From positions 1-64,000 of the forward strand of contig CAZTBP010000007.1 of NCBI GenBank assembly GCA_964612145.1: a stretch of 64,000 bases of DNA, in the 5' to 3' direction. Of this stretch, positions 1 to 7,544 are shown in pieces. The stretch's first letter is position 1, and every line of letters starts with the position of its first letter. The stretch is from JAGNLV01 sp964612145. Lineage in GTDB: Bacteria > Zixibacteria > MSB-5A5 > GN15 > FEB-12. The position numbers were made by a program, and so were the translations under genes. The notes beneath the pieces are model-generated. The model saw nothing but the letters and a program-made list of their open reading frames with translations. It did not search any database and was not told the origin of the DNA.

Positions 1-210
1 ACCGAAAAGCACGCTGCTTGAAAAAACAATTTACACAACTCTTGACATGAGCTCCGATGTTGCCTATGCCCCATGTAATGAGGCAACATACAGACAGAAA
101 CGTTGAGATTTTCACCGTATCCCTCCTTAACGATAGGATTTAGCTCTTTCCCCACGGTTGATTGATATAGCATCAAGTTTGTTAAGTTATGGCGATGGTA
201 AGCTTCCCTG

Positions 211-1026
211 TCAAGTAGACAATTCATAAGTAGAGTTTTTGGTGGTTTGACGTTCCCGGAAGATCGTCGGCGGCAGACCGCCCAGCGCATCGTGACACCG
301 CTGCTCGTTGTATCTGACCAGCCACTCGGCTGTGATCTCCCGCACTTGATCCAAATCCTCAAACAAGTAACTGTTCAAGACCTCCTCGCGATAAGTTCGA
401 TTGAATCGTTCTATTAATCCGTTCTGATTCGGTTTGCCCGGCTGGATGTAGCGAATGGCAATGTTCATCTGCTGGCACCAGTCGACCAGGACCTGTGAAG
501 TGAACTCCGGGCCGTTATCGCAGCGAATGGCCTGCGGCAGACCCCGCCAGGCACACAGTCGCTCCAGGACCCGTACGATCCGCTCGCCGGGCAGCGATGT
601 GTCGATCTCAATAGCCAGAGCCTCGCGCACCCCCTCGTCCAGGACATTCAGCGTTCGGAATCGCCGCCCTACGTACAGGGCATCGCTCATGAAGTCCAAA
701 GCCCAGACGGCATTCGGTGTTGAAGGTGTATCCAGAGACTGACGCTCCCGCGGCGGTATACGCTTCTTCGTCCGCCGCTTGTGATTCAAGCCAAGTTCGC
801 AATACACTCGATATACCTTCTTGTGATTCCAGCCGTAGCCGGCCTGACGGATCTGCTGGTAGCTCTGCCAGAAGCCCCAGCGGTTATTGGCCTCAGTCAG
901 ACTCGTCAGCACCTCGATTACCTCCCGGTCCCGCTTGAGGCGGTCCTGCGGCTGACGGTACCAGGCCGCTCGCGGCAACCCCACCGCCCGACAGGACCGG
1001 CCAATCGACACCTTGTGCTCGGCCAC
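211..1026 (-). CDS. IS3-family transposase OrfB (DDE integrase domain)
   Basis: Catalytic half of the IS transposase. The N-terminus has the HTH_21-like region (SIGRSCRAVGLPRAAWYR). An rve-type integrase core follows, with the DDE triad readable at WALDFMSDAL, IRCDNGPEF and NGLIERFNRTYREEVL. The ATG at 1026 is probably not the natural start: the frame is open further upstream to the A6G run at 1068-1074. OrfB is therefore expected as an OrfAB fusion made by -1 ribosomal frameshifting, as is known for IS3 elements. Length and motifs look intact, so the element may be active. Confidence 0.9.
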   Translation of the reverse strand: MAEHKVSIGRSCRAVGLPRAAWYRQPQDRLKRDREVIEVLTSLTEANNRWGFWQSYQQIRQAGYGWNHKKVYRVYCELGLNHKRRTKKRIPPRERQSLDTPSTPNAVWALDFMSDALYVGRRFRTLNVLDEGVREALAIEIDTSLPGERIVRVLERLCAWRGLPQAIRCDNGPEFTSQVLVDWCQQMNIAIRYIQPGKPNQNGLIERFNRTYREEVLNSYLFEDLDQVREITAEWLVRYNEQRCHDALGGLPPTIFRERQTTKNSTYELST

Positions 1027-1061
1027 CAGATACGCCGCCGCCTCGCGACGTTCCGGCGGCC

Positions 1062-1328
1062 TTAGAGCTTTTTTGAGATTAGATCCTTCAGCGCATCGTT
1101 CTCAAGGCTCAGCTCGGCGTACATCCGCTTGAGTTTGGCGTTCTCCGCCTCCAGCTCACGAAGACGACGCACCTCCGAGACCTCCAGCCCGCCGTACTTC
1201 TTCTTCCAGTTGTAATACGTCTGGTCGGCGATACCGTACTTGCGGCAGACCTCCTTCACCGCCATCCCGGCATCGGCTTCCTTGAGTATGCCGACAATCT
1301 GTGTCTCACTGAATCGTGACCGTTTCAT
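1062..1328 (-). CDS. IS3-family transposase OrfA (helix-turn-helix, leucine zipper)
   Basis: An 88-aa DNA-binding protein of the transposase_8 type. The HTH covers MKRSRFSETQIVGILKEADA through DQTYYNWKKKYG, and a leucine-zipper-like stretch follows (LRELEAENAKLKRMYAEL). The start was chosen at ATG 1328 because AGGAGG lies 5 nt upstream; a longer frame reaches 1355 without such a site. The last codons contain A-AAA-AAG (complement of 1068-1074) just before the TAA. This is the canonical IS3 -1 slippery heptamer and leads into the OrfB frame. Confidence 0.9.
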   Translation of the reverse strand: MKRSRFSETQIVGILKEADAGMAVKEVCRKYGIADQTYYNWKKKYGGLEVSEVRRLRELEAENAKLKRMYAELSLENDALKDLISKKL

Positions 1329-1402
1329 AGATTCCTCCTGGCTGCAATATGCCAAAAAGCTCTACTTTACGACAGTCTACTCTTTGGGGAAGTTTACGCG
1401 AT

Positions 1403-2482
1403 CTATTCTATACTTAAGAGGGCTCCCATTTCCGCACCCAAAAAGACTGGATATCTTTCGCCGTCGAGACCCCACGTTAGCAGTTTATCGTTGAAACCCG
1501 TCTCCAAATCATACCGCAGGAGCGGGAATGGACCCGCGCTGACTACGTAGAGATAGCGCCCGACAGAATCCATGACGAGCTCGATGGGCCTGGCCCGGCG
1601 CGGCACCGGGTAAGCAGGGATGGTCGTCGAGTAAACTGAATACAGCTGATCGGTTGTAACGTCAAAAACATACAGCCCTTTCGCAGGCGGAATATCAAGA
1701 AAATCCATTCCCGGCTCGCCCATGTACACGCGATTCCGGTACGGATCAAAGACCAAATTACAAAATGGAAAGCGAGGCACCTGCATTGATACGGCAAACA
1801 ATGCCGTGTCACTTTGCAGAGGAAAGCCAAACACAATCGAAAAGGGCTCCCCGGCGGCATACAGTCTATCATGTTTCGGAATCGGGAGAAGCTGTGTTAT
1901 CCGCAGCGAATCTCCCAGGGAATCCACCAGATCTGTGCTGTCGAGGATTGTCATTGTCGTATAGTCAATCCTGATCAGGCGGCTGATATTGTCGGCCCGC
2001 ACCGTGTAGAGAATTCCGTTGGTGGTGTCGATTTGCCCCTTCCAGACACCGATACCGGAGATGCGGTCGAGCTCTTCAAATGTCACACCGTCGAATTTCA
2101 CCAGGTCCCCTCCGGCCACATCCTCGATCATCAGCCCGACACCACGGACCCGATCGACATGGTACTCACCGTAGTAATCCAGGACCGTGTCTTTTTCCAG
2201 CGTAAAGGCGTCGTAGACATCGGTGTTGAAATTGTACGCGTTCAGCCCGAACACTTTGGTGTGGTTCGCATTCACCTCGAGTGTCGCCAGTTCGATGGCA
2301 TCCACCGAATCGATTATCGTGTCAGCCGGGACATCGACCATAAGCAGTTTCCCGTGGCCGAGCACATACATCCGATAATGCGGGCCGTCGGTTGGCTCCG
2401 GACAGGACGGGCAGTCGTCATCATCGCAGCCGACGGCAAACACCAGTGTCGCCAGGGCTGCGATTAGTATCAACAGGCGCAT
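1403..2482 (-). CDS. YncE-like beta-propeller lipoprotein
   Basis: A 359-aa exported lipoprotein of unknown role. The signal peptide ends in the lipobox FAVGC, followed by an acidic CDDDDCPSC stretch. The body has repeated strand motifs typical of YncE/surface-antigen propellers (RMYVLGHGKLLMVD, NRVYMGEPG, GRYLYVVSAG). Start is ATG 2482 with GGGAGG 6 nt upstream; an in-frame GTG two codons earlier is less likely. The stop codon (TAG, 1403-1405) lies immediately outside the IS target duplication, so the C-terminus is native. No neighbour suggests a function. Confidence 0.7.
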   Translation of the reverse strand: MRLLILIAALATLVFAVGCDDDDCPSCPEPTDGPHYRMYVLGHGKLLMVDVPADTIIDSVDAIELATLEVNANHTKVFGLNAYNFNTDVYDAFTLEKDTVLDYYGEYHVDRVRGVGLMIEDVAGGDLVKFDGVTFEELDRISGIGVWKGQIDTTNGILYTVRADNISRLIRIDYTTMTILDSTDLVDSLGDSLRITQLLPIPKHDRLYAAGEPFSIVFGFPLQSDTALFAVSMQVPRFPFCNLVFDPYRNRVYMGEPGMDFLDIPPAKGLYVFDVTTDQLYSVYSTTIPAYPVPRRARPIELVMDSVGRYLYVVSAGPFPLLRYDLETGFNDKLLTWGLDGERYPVFLGAEMGALLSIE

Positions 2483-2959
2483 ATACACCCTCCCAGAAAA
2501 CGAGTTTTCGGAACTCTATATATTTTCGTGAGAACCCCCACACGCTCTCAGTAACATAGACGCACATCATGTCGATTCTGTCAAGTTGAAAATCGCGCAG
2601 TCTGTCTCTGATGTTCTTCTAAGACCGCCGCGCCCGACATCCGTCACATAGCACAATCTTCCGACCCGACCGGAAAAATCTGCCGTTCGCACGTGGCCCG
2701 CACTCTGTCACACGCTCAGATTCGCGGCGTTATTCACATGCCACACAACCGCTTAACCTGCTCTGTGCAAATCCCGCACAGACCGGCACGGCCCATGCTT
2801 AAACAACGGCTGAGTTAAACCGGCAATGACAAGGATCGTTATGCCACCGGGATTTCACACAGCTCTCTCGCACGGTCGCGCCCGCGGCGGCTGTCACACG
2901 CTCCCGTTTGATACCCCCACTGCGCCCGACGATCCCGCTGCGAATCGTGAGGTACTGTT
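2483..2959. other. Non-coding gap between divergent genes
   Basis: No convincing gene here. It must hold the promoters of the two divergent genes. I see a perfect 7-bp stem TCTGTGC/GCACAGA (2762-2782). The word CACACGCTC occurs three times (near 2539, 2709 and 2895). A GAGGT site at 2949 serves the next gene. Confidence 0.5.
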
Positions 2960-4060
2960 ATGAAAAGCTTTCAGAGCACCAGCAGGGTCGATATCGATGA
3001 CCTGCTGTCGCTGATTACCCGCAGGACGATGACATCGTCCTCGATGGTGTGGCCGTTTTCGGATTTCACCCCGTTTCTGGCCGACCTGCTGCGAATGCTC
3101 TACGAACCGGGCGCCCGCCTGCTGGCGGCCGGTCATGTCGAACCGCAGATTGAAATGGCCGCACACCGGGCTGAGATCGAATTGATGGAAATTATCGGGC
3201 CGTCGCCGTTTGCCGGCACGGTCGATCACATCCTCGAGTCGGTCGGATCCCCGACTGACATCATCTATGTCGCCAACCCGAACCGGGTCACCGGCGCGAA
3301 TTACTCGGCCGCGGATCTCCAGAAGATGGCCGAGGCCGTTCCGGAAGGCGCGGTGATTGTCGATGAGTATTTCCACGAGTTTTTCGGGATCACCGGCGTG
3401 CCGCTTCTGGATGGCTGTCCGAATATGATCGTGATGCGGTCTTTTGCGGCGCCGTATGGGATCCGCTCCTCGGATTCCGGCTATGTGCTGGCCAATCCTC
3501 GCATGATCGCACATATCCGCGAGATCGCCCCGGACACCGCTTTGACCACCACCCTCCGCAAGACCATCCTGACCTGCCTGATCAATGACGAGGCCCAGGC
3601 GATGCGGCTGAAAGAGGTCCACGAGGAATCGCTGCGGATCGTCAACGAGCTGACCCGGCTGGGTGTGCAGTGCCGTATTACCGAGACTGATTTTATTTTG
3701 CTGCGGGTTAAACAGCCCGATGCGGTGGCCACGCAACTGGGAAAAGTCAAACTGACGGTGGACTGTCTCGATCAGTACCCCGCGCTGGCCGGGTATCTTC
3801 GGTACCGGATCCAGTCGCCCCTTTCAAATGACAAGCTGATTACAGCCTTTAAGTCAATGTCGCCGGAGATGTACCGGATGAAGTCGATTGACAAACGGAC
3901 AATGACGATGCGCCTGAAAGCACACGGTCAGCAGGAACCATCCCGCCCGACCACAACCCCCGGAATCGACACGACAAAAACGGCCAGCCGTCCGAAACGG
4001 CATTTGTTCGAGATCGACGACGAGCCGGAGTCTGAAAAGACGCTGAATGAAAGTAACTAG
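2960..4060 (+). CDS. HisC-like PLP fold-type I protein lacking the catalytic lysine
   Basis: A 366-aa protein with the layout of histidinol-phosphate/aspartate aminotransferases. The ANPNRVTG motif (105-112) matches the family NPNNPTG, and VDEYFHEFF (134-142) matches the Asp-Tyr cofactor motif. The segment that should read TFSKAFGLAGLRxGY is RSFAAPYGIRSSDSGY (160-175), so the Schiff-base lysine is Ala164 and the conserved Arg of the same motif is Asp172. The C-terminal 45 residues are a charged, probably disordered tail. It precedes the sugar-transferase gene by about 240 bp. Family membership is clear from motifs; loss of aminotransferase activity is inferred, and the protein may have a binding or regulatory role in polysaccharide synthesis. 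Start supported by GAGGT at 2949. Confidence 0.7.
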   Translation: MKSFQSTSRVDIDDLLSLITRRTMTSSSMVWPFSDFTPFLADLLRMLYEPGARLLAAGHVEPQIEMAAHRAEIELMEIIGPSPFAGTVDHILESVGSPTDIIYVANPNRVTGANYSAADLQKMAEAVPEGAVIVDEYFHEFFGITGVPLLDGCPNMIVMRSFAAPYGIRSSDSGYVLANPRMIAHIREIAPDTALTTTLRKTILTCLINDEAQAMRLKEVHEESLRIVNELTRLGVQCRITETDFILLRVKQPDAVATQLGKVKLTVDCLDQYPALAGYLRYRIQSPLSNDKLITAFKSMSPEMYRMKSIDKRTMTMRLKAHGQQEPSRPTTTPGIDTTKTASRPKRHLFEIDDEPESEKTLNESN

Positions 4061-4088
4061 GCACACTTGGCTCGCTGCTGTACCTCAC

Positions 4089-4122
4089 CGGGCCGGTCGG
4101 CAACCTGCCTTCGACCGGCCCG
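4089..4122. terminator. Perfect 11-bp stem-loop after the HisC-like gene
   Basis: CGGGCCGGTCG (4089-4099) pairs with CGACCGGCCCG (4112-4122) across a 12-base loop. No T-run follows on either strand, so it may be a weak terminator or an mRNA 3' structure. Confidence 0.4.
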
Positions 4123-4298
4123 AATATGAGGAATTGGTAAGCGGGCTTAAAGTGGATCTAGTGATCGGTCGATAACTGATGTACAGGCAACCGAAACAAC
4201 ATCACGCGGCTTTTTCAACCGTCGCCGCAACATCACGGGGTCCAGGTATGGACGACCGGCCGGAAACGGGATATTCCGGCAAAAAAGGGGCATCAATC

Positions 4299-5708
4299 AT
4301 GGACGTAACCACAAGCACGAGACGATTTCTGCTGGCGATGGCCGGCAATACCGGCGCACATCTGATGTCGGTTGTGATCCTGGTACCGATGTTACTTTTT
4401 TCAGAGACATCGCTGAGGCTGGGTTTGGAAGTGATTGCCGCGGCAGCCGTCTGCCGTCTGCTGGTCGGCTTTACTCATAGTCCGAAGCCGGTCCTTACAA
4501 CCCGCCCGGTGCGAAAGTACCTGGCGCAGACACTTTCTGCCGAAACAAAATTCAGCCTCGCCCTGCTGGGCGTGGCGTATTTCACGTCCTGGCCGATTGC
4601 GAAATCCTCCCTTGCGCTCTTTGTCGGCGGCAATCTTGTCGCACAGCTGCTGCTGTTTGGTGCCGGGCGAGTGATAATCCGCAAGCTCTCCTGGGAATCG
4701 GGCAAAGATTGTCAGGAGCATGCGCGCAACCGGGTCCTCATTGTCGGGACCGGCCCAAAAGCACAGGCTGTCTCCGACCTGATTCTCAGATCACCGGAAC
4801 TGGAAACGGCTGTCGATGGCTTCCTCGATTACCGGCGCACCGGTTTTTGGCGCTACCGTGATATCCCGCTGATCGGACATCCGACCATGCTGGAAGGAAT
4901 TGCTGCCAGATCGCAGGTCGATGCTGTCGTACTGGCCGTGGAACCGGATGAGATGCAATATACCGCACCCCTGCTGGCGGCAGCCGAGCGGATGGGTGTG
5001 ACGGTCAGTCTTATGCCGGATATGTATCGGCCCAATATTGCTCGCGCGGTACAGGCCAGCCTAAACGGCACTCCGACGGTGTCGTACCGGCGGGTGCCGG
5101 AGAGCCGATTGGCCCTGCTGCTGAAATCGGGTATCGACAAGGTCGGCGCGGCTGTCGGGCTCCTTATCGCATCTCCGATTATGTTTATCGCCGCTATTGC
5201 GATCAAAATCGATAGTCCCGGCCCGATCTTTTACAAGCAGGTCCGCTCCGGCATTAATGGTCGACGGTTCGGGCTTTACAAATTCCGCACCATGTGTGCC
5301 GATGCCGACAAGAGGAAAGATCAGCTCAAAGACCGCAATGAAATGTCCGGCCCGGTATTCAAGATTAAGGATGACCCGCGAATCACGCGGGTGGGCAAGA
5401 TCCTTCGCCGATATTCAATCGATGAAATCCCGCAGTTTTTCAACGTGATCAAGGGCGATATGTCACTGGTCGGTCCCCGTCCGCCGCTGCCCTCGGAGGT
5501 AGTGGAGTTCGAACCGTGGCAGCGGCGCAAGCTGTCGGTCCGCCCGGGGCTCACCTGCATCTGGCAAATCAACGGGCGTAACCAGGTTGATTTTGAGGAC
5601 TGGATGCGCATGGATCTCGACTATATCGACAACTGGTCGCTCTGGCTGGATACCAAGATTCTTGTTCGGACTGTCCCGACCGTCCTCAAGGGCGAGGGTG
5701 CGGTCTGA
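4299..5708 (+). CDS. Polyprenyl glycosylphosphotransferase (WbaP/WcaJ-type, EPS initiation)
   Basis: A 469-aa membrane enzyme that would move a sugar-1-phosphate from a nucleotide sugar to undecaprenyl phosphate, the first step of exopolysaccharide or O-unit synthesis. The N-terminal third holds about four membrane segments. A Rossmann-like CoA-binding-type domain follows (VLIVGTGPKAQAV, near 146). A further hydrophobic segment precedes the bacterial sugar-transferase domain (SPGPIFYKQVR, LYKFRTMCADAD, DEIPQFFNVIKGDMSLVGPR, GLTCIWQINGR). Start is ATG 4299 behind AAAAAAGGGG; the frame is open back to 4179, but that start lacks a ribosome site. A hairpin CCGGAA/TTCCGG (4260-4279) abuts the ribosome site and could modulate translation. 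Sugar specificity cannot be told. Confidence 0.9.
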   Translation: MDVTTSTRRFLLAMAGNTGAHLMSVVILVPMLLFSETSLRLGLEVIAAAAVCRLLVGFTHSPKPVLTTRPVRKYLAQTLSAETKFSLALLGVAYFTSWPIAKSSLALFVGGNLVAQLLLFGAGRVIIRKLSWESGKDCQEHARNRVLIVGTGPKAQAVSDLILRSPELETAVDGFLDYRRTGFWRYRDIPLIGHPTMLEGIAARSQVDAVVLAVEPDEMQYTAPLLAAAERMGVTVSLMPDMYRPNIARAVQASLNGTPTVSYRRVPESRLALLLKSGIDKVGAAVGLLIASPIMFIAAIAIKIDSPGPIFYKQVRSGINGRRFGLYKFRTMCADADKRKDQLKDRNEMSGPVFKIKDDPRITRVGKILRRYSIDEIPQFFNVIKGDMSLVGPRPPLPSEVVEFEPWQRRKLSVRPGLTCIWQINGRNQVDFEDWMRMDLDYIDNWSLWLDTKILVRTVPTVLKGEGAV

Positions 5709-5746
5709 ACTTGTAGAGTTTGACCCGAGGCAGCATAGGAGGCTGC

Positions 5747-7207
5747 ATGAAACCGGTTCGCATATTCTTGATTCTACTGGCCCTTCTGATACTCCTTCCA
5801 TGGACTATCCGCGCCGCCGGCGTACTGCCGGCCGGACCGGACGAGTTTGAGTTTTTGTATGACCGTCTCGAGCGAATCGAGGCTCAAACGACCGACTCGA
5901 TTGATTACCAGTTGGGACCGTATTCGCTGAGTGTCGCTGAACCAGCGTTGGGTTCGTTTGACTGGTTGGCGGACATTTCTCCCACGGAGTTAAGGCTGCA
6001 GGGATACTTTGGCGAAGACTTTCGTAGTGTGAAGAATTCCCCTGCAGTGGGGTTCGAGTCATTTCGCGGGGCAATCGCCGCCCGTCCGATTGACCGTTTA
6101 TTCATTTATGGGTCTTTCGCACTAGATGAACAGCTGGCGGATGACCCGACCTACTCGGGAAAAAAGTGGCGGGGTCTGGCCGGGGATGTCCAGAACGCAT
6201 TCGTGCATTTCACGGCGGGTGAATTCGACCTGACAGTCGGACGGTTTGCCTCGTTCTGGGGACCGCGTAATTCGCTGGCGCTGGCGTCGGACGTGTCGAT
6301 GGACGGCCTCGGCTATTCGTATCGCTGGGGACGGCTTACATTGTCCTACCGCCTGGCCCGTCTCGACGGCCTCAACCCTGAAGATCATGAAGTCGAGCAG
6401 TTTGAGAATCGGTTCTTCGCCGGACATCGACTTGATATTCACTTGAGCAACGAAGTACGGATAGGCTTTTTTGAAACGGCGATTTTCGGCGGCCCCGGAC
6501 GGCAGGTCGAGCTGTATTATCTCAACCCGATTTTATTCTACCACGCCACCCAACTCAACGACGGTATCAACGATAACACGTTGTTGGGGCTGGATTTTGA
6601 TGTCCAGCCGATTCACGGTGTGAAGGTTTGGGGACAGTTGCTGGTCGATGACTATCAAATCGATTCCGAAAGCCAGGGCGACGAGGAACCAAACGAGATC
6701 GGCCTGCTGGGCGGGTTCTACGCAGCCGACGTGCTCGACAAAACGGACATTCGCTTTGAATACAGCCGCGTGACGAACTGGACCTTCAACCAGGTCCATC
6801 CCCGCAACCGATATACGTTTAAGAATTCGGTTATTGGCCGTGCGCGGGGTAATGATTACGAATTGTTTGAACTGAAACTGATGAATTGGCTTCGACCGGA
6901 TATCAGGGTCGGCGCCGAATTGAGCTTCTATCGCCAGGGTGAAGGTCGGGTCGACGCCGAGTGGACGGCGCCGTGGCATGATATCGACGGTGACTACTAT
7001 GAGCCGTTCCCGACCGGCACGGTCCAGACAACGACAACAATCGCTGCAAATGTTACCGGGTTCGGGCTGGGTCATTTGTTTGTCGATTGCACCGCCGGTG
7101 TGGATCTCGTAAAAAATTACGGGCATACCGATGGTGATGATCGTACACTGCCGTTCGCGAGGCTGAATCTTTCGACGTTCTTTTCGACACCACTTTCAGT
7201 GAAATAG
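5747..7207 (+). CDS. Wzi-like capsule/EPS outer-membrane barrel protein
   Basis: A 486-aa exported protein beginning with a hydrophobic signal sequence (MKPVRIFLILLALLILLPW). The middle carries the Wzi-type pattern GRFASFWGPRNSLALASD, followed by YLNPILFYHATQLNDG and DNTLLGLDFDVQP, which recur in the capsule assembly Wzi family. Alternating beta strands continue to the C-terminus. Wzi proteins sit in the outer membrane and help anchor surface polysaccharide. Start ATG 5747 has a perfect AGGAGG 4 nt upstream; an earlier in-frame start at 5720 has none. It begins 38 bp after the sugar transferase, so the two are likely co-transcribed. Confidence 0.8.
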   Translation: MKPVRIFLILLALLILLPWTIRAAGVLPAGPDEFEFLYDRLERIEAQTTDSIDYQLGPYSLSVAEPALGSFDWLADISPTELRLQGYFGEDFRSVKNSPAVGFESFRGAIAARPIDRLFIYGSFALDEQLADDPTYSGKKWRGLAGDVQNAFVHFTAGEFDLTVGRFASFWGPRNSLALASDVSMDGLGYSYRWGRLTLSYRLARLDGLNPEDHEVEQFENRFFAGHRLDIHLSNEVRIGFFETAIFGGPGRQVELYYLNPILFYHATQLNDGINDNTLLGLDFDVQPIHGVKVWGQLLVDDYQIDSESQGDEEPNEIGLLGGFYAADVLDKTDIRFEYSRVTNWTFNQVHPRNRYTFKNSVIGRARGNDYELFELKLMNWLRPDIRVGAELSFYRQGEGRVDAEWTAPWHDIDGDYYEPFPTGTVQTTTTIAANVTGFGLGHLFVDCTAGVDLVKNYGHTDGDDRTLPFARLNLSTFFSTPLSVK

Positions 7208-7243
7208 ATTCTTCGTTCTTAGTGTTTGCTTTAGTTCGATGCA

Positions 7244-7268
7244 CTCCCGCCGGCACACGGGGCGGGAG
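7244..7268. other. 8-bp stem-loop downstream of the Wzi-like gene
   Basis: CTCCCGCC (7244-7251) pairs with GGCGGGAG (7261-7268). No T-run follows. It may mark the 3' end of the plus-strand EPS transcript. The rest of the 337-bp convergent gap to 7545 shows no gene. Confidence 0.35.
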
Positions 7269-7452
7269 CTGTGTCGGATGTATCTTGATAATAGTTATCA
7301 GGAAGTCCGGGTGTACAAGACCCACCTAAGCGATCTACAGGGGCGGCGCAATAGACAGCCGATTGATCGAAATTGCAAGATGTCGGTTGCTGCCTGTTGG
7401 AACCTGGGCAGGCGCGTACTTCTTCGCATTCGTCCAGCATATTTTCCGCGAC

Positions 7453-7495
7453 AAAAAGTTAACCGCCGGCTGATCTTGCAATCGAGCCGGCGGTT
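7453..7495 (-). terminator. Rho-independent terminator of the SLBB export gene
   Basis: AACCGCCGGC (7461-7470) and GCCGGCGGTT (7486-7495) form a perfect 10-bp stem. Read on the minus strand, a T5 tract follows (complement of 7453-7457). It lies about 50 bp past the stop of the minus-strand gene. Confidence 0.85.
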
Positions 7496-7544
7496 TCAGG
7501 AAGGTAAGGGAAATAAATGCGTACTGGAAATCTTGGTTGGTCCC

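Larger units (their letters stand above)
197..1397 (-). mobile_element. IS3-family insertion sequence with orfA/orfB
   Basis: A complete IS of about 1.2 kb. The ends carry imperfect inverted repeats of roughly 40 bp: reading inward, the left end (from 198) and the complement of the right end (from 1397) share GTAA-CTTCCC, AGTAGAC and GTAGAG blocks. The 5-bp word GCGAT lies directly outside both ends (192-196 and 1398-1402), which fits a target-site duplication of the size IS3-family elements make. Two ORFs on the minus strand encode OrfA and OrfB and are joined by an A6G slippery site. The element sits just 3' of the stop codon of the neighbouring lipoprotein gene, so that gene is not broken. 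The exact left base is uncertain by 1 nt. Confidence 0.85.

Noticed and set aside
42..70. TTGACA with TATGCC as a promoter near the window start
   Set aside because: The -10 match is poor and no gene follows in that direction before the IS.
2894..3736. 280-codon minus-strand frame opposite the HisC-like gene
   Set aside because: The plus-strand frame has family motifs and a ribosome site; this one has neither.
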